Assembly: GCA_020851885.1 (NCBI GenBank)
Contig: JADZBW010000272.1
Location: 1 to 6,816, forward strand
Length of the DNA: 6,816 bases
Direction of reading: 5' to 3'
Origin: Fimbriimonadaceae bacterium
GTDB lineage: Bacteria > Armatimonadota > Fimbriimonadia > Fimbriimonadales > Fimbriimonadaceae
Part shown: piece after piece, positions 1 to 5,529 of the stretch
Layout: each line of letters opens with the position of its first letter
Numbering within the stretch: position 1 is the first letter of the stretch
The notes under the pieces: model-generated
Databases searched by the model: none
Seen by the model: only the letters and a program-made list of their open reading frames with translations
Told to the model about the DNA's origin: nothing
Translations under genes and position numbers: made by a program

Positions 1-2
1 AC

Positions 3-500
3 CCTCGGGTCATGAAATTCTGCTGGATCGTGGACTTCCCACTTGTCGAATGGAATCCCGACGACAACCGTTGGGACTCGGTCCACCATCCGTTCACCGG
101 CCCTAAAGATGAAGACCTGATTTACATCGATTCCGATCCTGCTCGCATTCGCGCTGATTGCTACGACGTCGTCTGCAATGGTGTCGAGATGGCCTCCGGC
201 TCGATACGAATACACCGCCCTGACATCCAGGCGAAGGTATTTCAGTTGCTGGGAATCGACGAAGAAACGCAGCGCGAACGATTCGGCCATATCCTGGATG
301 CCTTCTCCTATGGAGCGCCGCCCCACGGTGGCATCGCACCGGGAGTGGATCGGCTCGTCATGTTGCTCAACGACACGGAGAACATCCGCGAGGTTATCGC
401 ATTTCCGAAGATAGGTGGTGGCTACGATCCGATGATGGATGCTCCGTCGACGGTCGATCCGCAGCAATGGGCTGAGCTTGGCCTGCGCCTGAGTCAGTAG
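3..500 (+). CDS. aspS: Aspartyl-tRNA synthetase, C-terminal part (5' end outside window)
   Basis: This is the C-terminal ~166 residues of the class II aminoacyl-tRNA synthetase that charges tRNA-Asp (or tRNA-Asp/Asn) with aspartate in the cytosol. The frame is open from base 3, so the ATG at base 12 is internal; the full bacterial enzyme is usually near 590 residues. Counting from that internal Met, recognisable blocks are WIVDFPLVEW (5-14), the HHPFT segment (25-29), NGVEMASGSIRIH (56-68), YGAPPHGGIAPGVDRLVMLL with class II motif 3 and its ATP-contacting Arg (about 100-119), and the IREVIAFPK block (125-133). These match the bacterial rather than the archaeal/eukaryotic AspRS type. The stop at 498-500 lies 19 bases from the convergent stop of the FkbM gene. 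I cannot tell from this part whether the enzyme is discriminating or non-discriminating. Confidence 0.97.
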   Translation, partial: PRVMKFCWIVDFPLVEWNPDDNRWDSVHHPFTGPKDEDLIYIDSDPARIRADCYDVVCNGVEMASGSIRIHRPDIQAKVFQLLGIDEETQRERFGHILDAFSYGAPPHGGIAPGVDRLVMLLNDTENIREVIAFPKIGGGYDPMMDAPSTVDPQQWAELGLRLSQ

Positions 501-519
501 AAAGTCCTGAATTTGAAGG

Positions 520-1482
520 TTACTGGGAGCGTCCCTGACCGCCCCGGTAGGCGTTGATGTACCCGACAGGGGCGTCGCCGTGCTCTCGCTCAAACCAATG
601 GTATCCGGCTGTTCGCAGCGCCTCCCGAATCTGATCAGGGTCCTTGCCATTTCGCCGATGCCACTCGATATGCCAGATCTCGGGCAGCCCTACTTTGCCG
701 ACTTCGATCAATCGCTCAAAGATCTCATACTCGGCGCCTTCTGCATCGAGCTTGACCACGAGGGTTCGAGAGGCCAGATCGCGCTCGGCCTCTGTGAAGA
801 CCTCGGCGACATCGCGGACGGTCACCCTTTCCGAAATCGCCGCCCTGGGTACCGGCTCAAAGAGGGAGTTGCTTGGTCGATAGTCCGGATTGACCGGCAG
901 GTCGAAGCTCCCATTGGTCGCTGACACTCCGCAGGAATTGAGCAGAATCTGGGAGGCGAGGGTCGGATTGAGCCCAAAGTTCTCTGCAGCGATGGCCGCC
1001 GTGGATGGAACCAACTCGAAGGCCCGCACTTCTGCCCCAAAACGTTCTGCGAAATAGAGGCTTGCCATCCCGATATTCGCCCCAATATCGAGTACCAGCA
1101 TCGGCCCGGTGGAGCCCATTCCGTAGGTCGCTTCCCCAAAGATCTCGTAGATCACGCGGAAGTCGACTTCCGAGTAAGCCACGACCTGCAAGTTGCCCAG
1201 GCTAACCTGAACCCGCCGCTCATCGAACGCGTACTTCGCCCGATGTCGCTGGTGAAGCCGAATCGCCATCTGCACGTTTCGCAAGAGATAGAGCGCACCG
1301 GACGATGGTGCAGGAATGGTACTTCCAAGGCCACCGACCACTAAGGCGCCATCGCCAGATACGGTTACAGAATCAAGGGGCCAAATGTCGTTGGACGCCA
1401 AGGTCCAGGCCCAACGCCGACCAACCCGACGCAAGTAGACGAGCCACATAACGCGGCGGCGCAGCTGGCTGACGATGCTCAA
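520..1482 (-). CDS. FkbM-family SAM-dependent methyltransferase
   Basis: This is a predicted cytosolic SAM-dependent methyltransferase of 320 residues. The Rossmann-like core runs from about 125 to 310. Motif I, LVLDIGANIGMASLYFA (129-145), forms the SAM-binding glycine loop. The acidic residue in VRAFELVPS (152-160) is where FkbM proteins contact the SAM ribose. VVKLDAEGAEYEIFERL (242-258) is the family-typical block, followed by IWHIEWH (269-275) and the GYINAYR end. FkbM enzymes O-methylate varied sugars, polyketides and lipids; the substrate here cannot be read from sequence. The N-terminal ~120 residues are not recognised. The first codon is TTG (1482-1480), 29 bases after the metH stop; an in-frame ATG at 1449-1447 would remove 11 residues. 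Neither has a clear Shine-Dalgarno sequence, so the start is uncertain. It is the last gene of the minus-strand block. Confidence 0.9.
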   Translation of the reverse strand: MSIVSQLRRRVMWLVYLRRVGRRWAWTLASNDIWPLDSVTVSGDGALVVGGLGSTIPAPSSGALYLLRNVQMAIRLHQRHRAKYAFDERRVQVSLGNLQVVAYSEVDFRVIYEIFGEATYGMGSTGPMLVLDIGANIGMASLYFAERFGAEVRAFELVPSTAAIAAENFGLNPTLASQILLNSCGVSATNGSFDLPVNPDYRPSNSLFEPVPRAAISERVTVRDVAEVFTEAERDLASRTLVVKLDAEGAEYEIFERLIEVGKVGLPEIWHIEWHRRNGKDPDQIREALRTAGYHWFEREHGDAPVGYINAYRGGQGRSQ

Positions 1483-1511
1483 GAGGCTTCTATTCTAGGC
1501 GATTCTGCGGA

Positions 1512-3227
1512 TTAGCGAATGTTGAAGTACTTTGCATCGGGGTGGTGAACGACAATCGCGCTCGTCGATTGCTCCGGTACGAGCATGAATTCTTCACTCA
1601 ATTCGATTCCGATGTCCCCTGGCTGCAGCAATTCGAAGAGCTTGGCCTGATCCTCCAAGTTTGGGCAGGCTGGGTAGCCAAACGAATAGCGCGCTCCGTG
1701 ATATTTCGCACTGAAGAGCAGACGCATGTCGTCTGGCTCCTGATCGCCAATTCCCATTTCCAAACGAATCTGACGATGCCAGTATTCCGCCAAAGCCTCG
1801 GCCGTTTCGACTCCCATCCCATGCGTATAGAGGTAATCCTCGAACCTGCCGTCCGCGAATAGCTCTTTCTCGCGGCGTGAGACTTCGCCGCCAACGGTGA
1901 CGATTTGGAAACCTACCGTATCGAGCGTCGATCCGCCACTTGGCAGGAAGAAGTCGGCCAGGCACTGACGCTTGCCATCGCGCTGTCGGGGGAAAGTGAA
2001 ACGCATCCACTCGGACTTGAGATCGTCTCGGAAGATGATGAGGTCGTTGCCCTCTGACGAGCACGGGAAATAGCCCCACTTCACTTTTGGCTTCAGGACA
2101 TTGGCAAGCTCTCGCTTCATTCGTTCGAAGATCGGATTTGCCTGCTGTTCGAGCCACGTCGTGAACTCAGGATTGGAGAGACCCTCGGGACGCTTGAACT
2201 GCCATTGGCCACGAACCAGGGCGATCGGATTGATGTACTTATAGACTTCGAAGATGTCGAACTTCTCGAACTTCTTGGCCCCGTAGAACGGTAGGCCGGG
2301 AGGATTCTCGATTGGCGAAACATCCGACCGGGCGCCGTCGAAGACGTAAAGCTGCGGATCCACCAATCCTACCCGGTGGGAGGCAACCCGGGGAAACTCG
2401 TCCGTGTCCGTCGCCGAAGGTGTCGGCGCCGGTTCTGCGACCGTAGTGGCCACCAAGTCTTCCACGACTCCGCCAGTCAGATCACCCATCAATTTCAGGC
2501 CCTCGAATGCGTCCTGCGCATAGAAGACGTGTCCCAGATAGAGAGAGCGAAGGTCCTGCTCCACATAACCGCGGGTAAGCGCCGCTCCACCGAGGATCAC
2601 GGGGATGGAAGAGAGCCCCCTTTCGTTCATCTCCAGCAGGTTGTCGCGCATGATCAGCGTGCTCTTGACCAGCAGCCCGCTCAGTCCGATGACTTGGCAT
2701 TGGTGCTCGCGGGCCGAATCCAAGATGTTGTTGATCGGCTGTTTGATGCCGATGTTCACCACGCGATACCCGTTGTTGCTGAGGATAATGTCGACCAGGT
2801 TCTTGCCAATGTCGTGCACATCGCCGGCGACCGTCGCGAGGAGAATCGAGCCCTTGTCGGTGCTGCCCGACTTCTCCATCAGCGGCTCGAGGTACTTCAC
2901 CGAGGACTTCATTACCTCAGCGCTTTGCAGCACAAACGGTAGTTGCATCTTGCCCGCTCCAAACAACTCCCCGACCGTCTTCATGCCATCGAGCAGGATG
3001 TCGTTGATGATAGCAAGGGGCTCATAGGATTGAAGAGCATCCTCAAGGTCCCGCTCCAAGTTCTTTTTGATGCCATCGACGACGTGCTTCTTCAGCCGAT
3101 CCTCGACGCCCAGCCCCTCGAATGGGTCGGCCGATGTGTTTGCGGCTTTGACGTTCTCGAACCGGGCCATCAGCTCGATCAGGGGGTCATAAGTGACCGT
3201 TCGCTCTTCGGCTGGAATATCAGGCAT
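1512..3227 (-). CDS. metH: Methionine synthase C-terminal half: cobalamin-binding plus activation domains
   Basis: This 571-residue protein matches the second half of cobalamin-dependent methionine synthase, which moves a methyl group from methyl-tetrahydrofolate through cobalamin to homocysteine. The helical cap domain spans about 40-120 (VGELFGAGKMQLP at 85-97, LQSAEVMK). The cobalamin-binding domain spans about 125-250: GDVHDIG (135-141) gives the lower axial ligand His138, followed by SGLL (183-186) and GGAALTRGYV (213-222). A Pro/Thr-rich linker (about 255-280) leads to the SAM-dependent reactivation domain (about 285-571), with WGYFPC, FTFPRQR, CLADFF and RYSFGYPACP (513-522), where Arg513 corresponds to the SAM-contacting Arg. 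The homocysteine and pterin domains are absent. The wording resembles actinobacterial MetH, in which the YDPLIELM segment follows the pterin domain. The frame stays open upstream to 3779, but that stretch only shadows the aminotransferase, so I start at ATG 3227-3225. No Shine-Dalgarno is seen at normal spacing. Confidence 0.93.
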   Translation of the reverse strand: MPDIPAEERTVTYDPLIELMARFENVKAANTSADPFEGLGVEDRLKKHVVDGIKKNLERDLEDALQSYEPLAIINDILLDGMKTVGELFGAGKMQLPFVLQSAEVMKSSVKYLEPLMEKSGSTDKGSILLATVAGDVHDIGKNLVDIILSNNGYRVVNIGIKQPINNILDSAREHQCQVIGLSGLLVKSTLIMRDNLLEMNERGLSSIPVILGGAALTRGYVEQDLRSLYLGHVFYAQDAFEGLKLMGDLTGGVVEDLVATTVAEPAPTPSATDTDEFPRVASHRVGLVDPQLYVFDGARSDVSPIENPPGLPFYGAKKFEKFDIFEVYKYINPIALVRGQWQFKRPEGLSNPEFTTWLEQQANPIFERMKRELANVLKPKVKWGYFPCSSEGNDLIIFRDDLKSEWMRFTFPRQRDGKRQCLADFFLPSGGSTLDTVGFQIVTVGGEVSRREKELFADGRFEDYLYTHGMGVETAEALAEYWHRQIRLEMGIGDQEPDDMRLLFSAKYHGARYSFGYPACPNLEDQAKLFELLQPGDIGIELSEEFMLVPEQSTSAIVVHHPDAKYFNIR

Positions 3228-3233
3228 CGAGGA

Positions 3234-3248
3234 GGAAGGATACCTTCC
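3234..3248 (-). other. Perfect hairpin just upstream of the metH start
   Basis: Minus-strand RNA reads GGAAGG, loop UAU, CCUUCC: a perfect 6-bp stem ending 6 bases before the metH ATG. The GGAAGG arm is the only purine-rich, Shine-Dalgarno-like sequence near this start. It sits 15 bases from the ATG and is buried in the stem. The inverted repeat is directly visible; a role in limiting metH translation is inference. Confidence 0.5.
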
Positions 3249-3250
3249 AA

Positions 3251-3264
3251 GGTTCGAATGAACC
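3251..3264 (-). other. Second perfect hairpin in the aminotransferase-metH gap
   Basis: Minus-strand RNA reads GGUUC, loop AUUC, GAACC: a perfect 5-bp stem ten bases after the aminotransferase stop and two bases before the hairpin at 3234-3248. No U-run follows, so it does not look like an intrinsic terminator. The two stems together fill most of the 47-base gap. Confidence 0.4.
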
Positions 3265-3274
3265 GGCCCCGAGA

Positions 3275-4540
3275 CTACAGGATCCCGTTCTTCGCCGCCG
3301 CCACCATCGCGTCCCCAAAGCGATCCACTTCCGCCGCCGTCGAGTAGACATTGGGCGTCACCCGAATGCCCTCGAATTGCGGATGGGAGATTCCCGTGGT
3401 GTAGATCTGATGCTTGTTCAACAGGTACGCATGAAGGTCCGCGACCTTGATCCCCTTGATCTGCACGGTGGTGATCGCACAGGAGTGTTCTGGTTCCAAG
3501 TTGGTATGAAACGCCACATTGGAGAACTCTTGCAGCCGGTCCGTCCATCGATGCCGCAGATAACGGAACCTGGCCGCTTTCCTCTCTGGTCCCAACAGGT
3601 CGTGGAAGATCAGCGCCTCGCCGATCGCGTTGTGGTTCGCGGCGGGATGCGTCCCGATCTCCTCGAATTTGCGGATGTCCTTGGTCTGCTCGACATTCGC
3701 CGACATGAGGGGCCATAAGCCCTCGATCTTCTCCCTCCGAACATAGAGGAAACCCGTCCCGATCGGCGCCATCACCCACTTGTGCAGGGACGTTCCATAG
3801 TAATCACATCCAAGCTGATCCCGCGAGAAGGGGAACTGGGCGAAGGCATGGGCGCCGTCCACAATCACCGGGATGCCGTGCTTACGGCCCAACTCCACGA
3901 TCTGCCGCACGGGATAGATCTGCCCATTCATAAAGCACACCTGGGAGACCAACATCAGCTTGGTCTTAGCGGTGATTCCACCTTCGAATGCCGCCGTCAG
4001 CTCCTTCGGGCTCTTGGGCACGGCGGGGGTGTCCACCTGCACCATCTTGATTCCATCCCGACGCTCGCGCTGCTTGATCGTGGTGATCATGCGGGGATAG
4101 TCCATCGTCGTCGTCAAGACCTCATCCCCTGGCTGAAGATCGAATCCCTGCAAACAGGTCTCCAGGGATTCGCTGGCGTTGCGGGTGATCGCCATCTCCT
4201 CGGGGTCGCAGCCGAATGCCTTGGCGAGCCGCTTGCGAACCCCCTCGATCTCCGGTTCCAAATGCTGCCACATGTAGTAGCTCGGGGCCTGATTGGCATA
4301 TTCGATCTGCCGCCGCAAGGCATCCTGAACGATTCTCGGCGAGGGGCTGCAACCGCCGTTGTTGAAGTTGGCGACGTTTGGGTCCACCGCGAATGCCGCA
4401 CGAATTTGCAGCCAAAACTCCTCATCGTCGGGGGCTCCCGGGTTTCCTCCCACGAGATTGGACACGAGGTCGAGGGTCTCGTTGCGGAAACCTGCGAGGG
4501 CAATGGCGGAGCCGAGGAACTCACGGCGGGAGAGCGGCAT
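3275..4540 (-). CDS. Class V aminotransferase-fold PLP enzyme with twin-arginine leader
   Basis: This is a 421-residue PLP-dependent enzyme of the class V aminotransferase / isopenicillin N epimerase-like group. Visible landmarks are the substrate-side FNNGGCSPSP (59-68), TRNASESLE (119-127) contacting cofactor phosphate, VIVDGAHAF (225-233) with Asp228 expected at the pyridine nitrogen, and SLHKW (251-255) with Lys254 as the Schiff-base lysine, followed by GTGFLYVR. The length suits the family. The N-terminus reads PLSRREFLGSAIALAGF: a twin-arginine (Tat) motif with a short hydrophobic stretch but no obvious AxA cleavage site, so export is predicted, not certain. The ATG at 4540 keeps the whole leader. 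The reaction is unknown; epimerase, desulfurase, lyase and aminotransferase activities all occur in this fold. It follows the SIMPL gene by 89 bases and precedes metH by 47 bases on the same strand. Confidence 0.92.
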   Translation of the reverse strand: MPLSRREFLGSAIALAGFRNETLDLVSNLVGGNPGAPDDEEFWLQIRAAFAVDPNVANFNNGGCSPSPRIVQDALRRQIEYANQAPSYYMWQHLEPEIEGVRKRLAKAFGCDPEEMAITRNASESLETCLQGFDLQPGDEVLTTTMDYPRMITTIKQRERRDGIKMVQVDTPAVPKSPKELTAAFEGGITAKTKLMLVSQVCFMNGQIYPVRQIVELGRKHGIPVIVDGAHAFAQFPFSRDQLGCDYYGTSLHKWVMAPIGTGFLYVRREKIEGLWPLMSANVEQTKDIRKFEEIGTHPAANHNAIGEALIFHDLLGPERKAARFRYLRHRWTDRLQEFSNVAFHTNLEPEHSCAITTVQIKGIKVADLHAYLLNKHQIYTTGISHPQFEGIRVTPNVYSTAAEVDRFGDAMVAAAKNGIL

Positions 4541-4543
4541 GGC

Positions 4544-4559
4544 AATAGGTTCGCCTATT
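4544..4559 (-). other. Perfect hairpin three bases upstream of the aminotransferase ATG
   Basis: Minus-strand RNA reads AAUAGG, loop CGAA, CCUAUU: a perfect 6-bp stem separated from the ATG by only GCC. It lies between the displaced Shine-Dalgarno (4572-4578) and the start codon. Folding it would shorten the effective spacing from 31 to about 15 bases. It overlaps an alternative 5-bp stem (CGCCU, AAU, AGGCG at 4552-4564), so the two cannot form together. Confidence 0.5.
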
Positions 4560-4571
4560 AGGCGGGGGATT

Positions 4572-4578
4572 CCTCCTT
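4572..4578 (-). promoter_or_regulatory. Displaced Shine-Dalgarno sequence AAGGAGG
   Basis: A perfect AAGGAGG on the minus strand begins 8 bases after the hairpin at 4587-4610 and ends 31 bases before the aminotransferase ATG. That is much farther than the usual 5-10 bases. No ATG, GTG or TTG lies at normal spacing after it. The aminotransferase frame is open through this region, so it is not isolated by a stop. Either the spacer is folded, or the match is accidental. Confidence 0.45.
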
Positions 4579-4586
4579 GGAATGAC

Positions 4587-4610
4587 TGGCTCCCGCCTTG
4601 GCAGGAGCCA
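4587..4610 (-). other. Strong intercistronic hairpin after the SIMPL gene
   Basis: In minus-strand RNA, UGGCUCCUGC pairs with GCGGGAGCCA around a CAAG loop. This is ten consecutive pairs with one U-G wobble. On the plus strand the wobble position becomes a C-A mismatch, so the fold favours RNA of the minus-strand block. It starts 19 bases after the SIMPL stop. No U-run follows, so it is a poor intrinsic terminator; a transcript-stabilising or attenuating role is possible. Confidence 0.55.
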
Positions 4611-4629
4611 CTGCCATCAAGGCATGACG

Positions 4630-5370
4630 CTACCGAATCTCGAACACCACACTTGTCGAGGTGCCGACCTCCACTTGTCCCCCGCTGATCGCGCTCGATG
4701 ACATTCCGCCACCTCCATAGTCGAGTGATACGTTCGAAGACATTTGATACGTCGGGTAGTAGCCATCGCCTTGCTCGGTGACCGAGATCACCCTTCCAAG
4801 TTGGACATGGCTCAGCTCTGCCAACTGCTTGGCCTTGTCGACCGCCGCCGCCATCGCCAGTTCCCGGGCCTTGGTACGGTGTTTAGCGAGGCTGTCCACC
4901 GAAAAGTTGATCGAGGAGACGTCGGTCGCCCCGGCGGCAACCGCGATATCCACAAGGCCGGCGATGGTGTCCGGCTTCTTCGTCCGGATTTGCATCGTGT
5001 GAATCACTTTCCACTGACTCTGGGGAATCCCGGCTTGAGGGTTGGCGTTGACTCGGTAAATTTGGTACTGAACGGTTTGGATTTCGTCATCGGAAACGCC
5101 CGCTTTCTTGAGGGCGCCGCGCACCTTGGCGATCGCCGCATCGCAGTCCGCCTTGGCTTCGGGGAGCTTGATGGCGGTCTTCGACGCACCGACGTTCGCG
5201 GTGGCGATATCTGGCTTCACGCGTACCGATCCCGATCCGGAAACGGAGATGGTCCGCCGCTGGCCACTGTTCTCGGACTCTTCTTGGGCGAGTGCCTGAG
5301 TGCACCCTTGGACGCTCGCGAGGCCGATCGCCAGGATGCCAAGGCCGATTAACTTTGCTTGGGTGTTCAT
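4630..5370 (-). CDS. SIMPL (DUF541) domain exported protein
   Basis: This 246-residue protein is a SIMPL/DUF541-family protein of the envelope. Its N-terminus (MNTQAKLIGLGILAIGLASV) is a signal peptide. AxA-type cleavage after ALA (26-28) is most likely; VQGC with Cys23 resembles a lipobox but has Gln at -2, so lipidation is doubtful. The mature domain begins ISVSGSGSVRVKPDIATANVG (about 41-61), which is the SIMPL opening, continues through the DDEIQTVQYQIY block and the central AMAAAVDKAKQLAEL helix (about 173-187), and closes with ISGGQVEVGTSTSVVFEI, the usual family ending. Known relatives include Brucella BP26, which forms ring-like oligomers; the molecular role is poorly known. The start is well supported: GGAGG lies 7 bases before the ATG. 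It is the first gene of the minus-strand block and is divergent from the CBM9/DUF5916 gene. Confidence 0.93.
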   Translation of the reverse strand: MNTQAKLIGLGILAIGLASVQGCTQALAQEESENSGQRRTISVSGSGSVRVKPDIATANVGASKTAIKLPEAKADCDAAIAKVRGALKKAGVSDDEIQTVQYQIYRVNANPQAGIPQSQWKVIHTMQIRTKKPDTIAGLVDIAVAAGATDVSSINFSVDSLAKHRTKARELAMAAAVDKAKQLAELSHVQLGRVISVTEQGDGYYPTYQMSSNVSLDYGGGGMSSSAISGGQVEVGTSTSVVFEIR

Positions 5371-5377
5371 TGTTATT

Positions 5378-5382
5378 CCTCC
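5378..5382 (-). promoter_or_regulatory. Ribosome binding site of the SIMPL gene
   Basis: GGAGG on the minus strand lies 7 bases before the ATG at 5370. It is the only start in this window with a strong Shine-Dalgarno at standard spacing, and it shows that the organism does use such sites. Confidence 0.85.
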
Positions 5383-5490
5383 ACAATCACTAACACACTT
5401 TGGACGACGGCCATACCGGGTTGACGCGAAATAACTTGGAATGAACTAGGCTCAGTTTTCAGATAGCAGCGATCTACCTGGAACGGTTGG

Positions 5491-5511
5491 GGAGACGGAA
5501 TCCGTATCTCC
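5491..5511 (+). other. Hairpin in the leader of the CBM9/DUF5916 gene
   Basis: GGAGA (5491-5495) plus CGG pairs with CCG plus TCTCC (5507-5511). This gives an 8-bp stem with a TA bulge and an AAT loop, ending 18 bases before the ATG. The core, ACGGA-A-TCCGT (5495-5505), is also a perfect DNA palindrome, so it could instead be a protein-binding site. Confidence 0.4.
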
Positions 5512-5523
5512 GGACGGTCCGTC
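5511..5523. promoter_or_regulatory. Overlapping palindromes, possible operator
   Basis: Two perfect odd-centred palindromes overlap: CGGAC-G-GTCCG (5511-5521) and GACGG-T-CCGTC (5513-5523). They end 6 bases before the DUF5916 start codon and share the ACGG/CCGT half-sites of the neighbouring palindrome at 5495-5505. One-base centres cannot form an RNA loop, so a dimeric DNA-binding regulator is the more natural reading. No regulator gene is in the window. Confidence 0.35.
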
Positions 5524-5529
5524 ATTTTC

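Larger units (their letters stand above)
5371..5529. promoter_or_regulatory. Divergent intergenic region between the SIMPL and CBM9/DUF5916 genes
   Basis: This 159-base gap must hold promoters for both flanking genes. I find no convincing sigma-70 promoter. On the plus strand TTGACG (5421-5426) is a good -35 box, but the best TAnnnT (TAGGCT, 5447-5452) is 20 bases away, which is too long. The part next to the DUF5916 gene (5483-5523) is crowded with ACGG/CCGT inverted repeats. Nothing clear is seen as a promoter on the minus side. Confidence 0.5.

Noticed and set aside
2376..2942. A 188-codon open frame on the plus strand.
   Set aside because: It is antisense to the cobalamin-binding region of metH, whose motifs are unambiguous.
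3228..3779. The metH reading frame stays open 184 codons upstream of ATG 3227, to 3779.
   Set aside because: The extra stretch lies on the same strand but out of frame inside the well-supported aminotransferase gene, has low-complexity Arg/Gly/Asp-rich composition and shows no homocysteine or pterin domain motif.
3782..4561. A 259-codon open frame on the plus strand.
   Set aside because: It is antisense to the aminotransferase and has a His/Leu/Arg-rich shadow composition; no family is recognised.
4587..4610. Intrinsic terminator for the SIMPL gene.
   Set aside because: The stem is strong but the following bases (GUCAUUCC) contain no U-run, so it was kept only as a hairpin of unknown role.
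4604..4615. Plus-strand GGAGCCACTGCC resembles the GCCACTG element of cobalamin riboswitches, interesting beside a B12-dependent enzyme.
   Set aside because: It is on the strand opposite to metH and no plus-strand gene follows. The B12 box and the rest of the ~200-base aptamer are absent, so it is a chance match within the hairpin at 4587-4610.
5421..5452. Sigma-70 promoter TTGACG with TAGGCT for the DUF5916 gene.
   Set aside because: The spacing is 20 bases and the -10 box matches only three positions.
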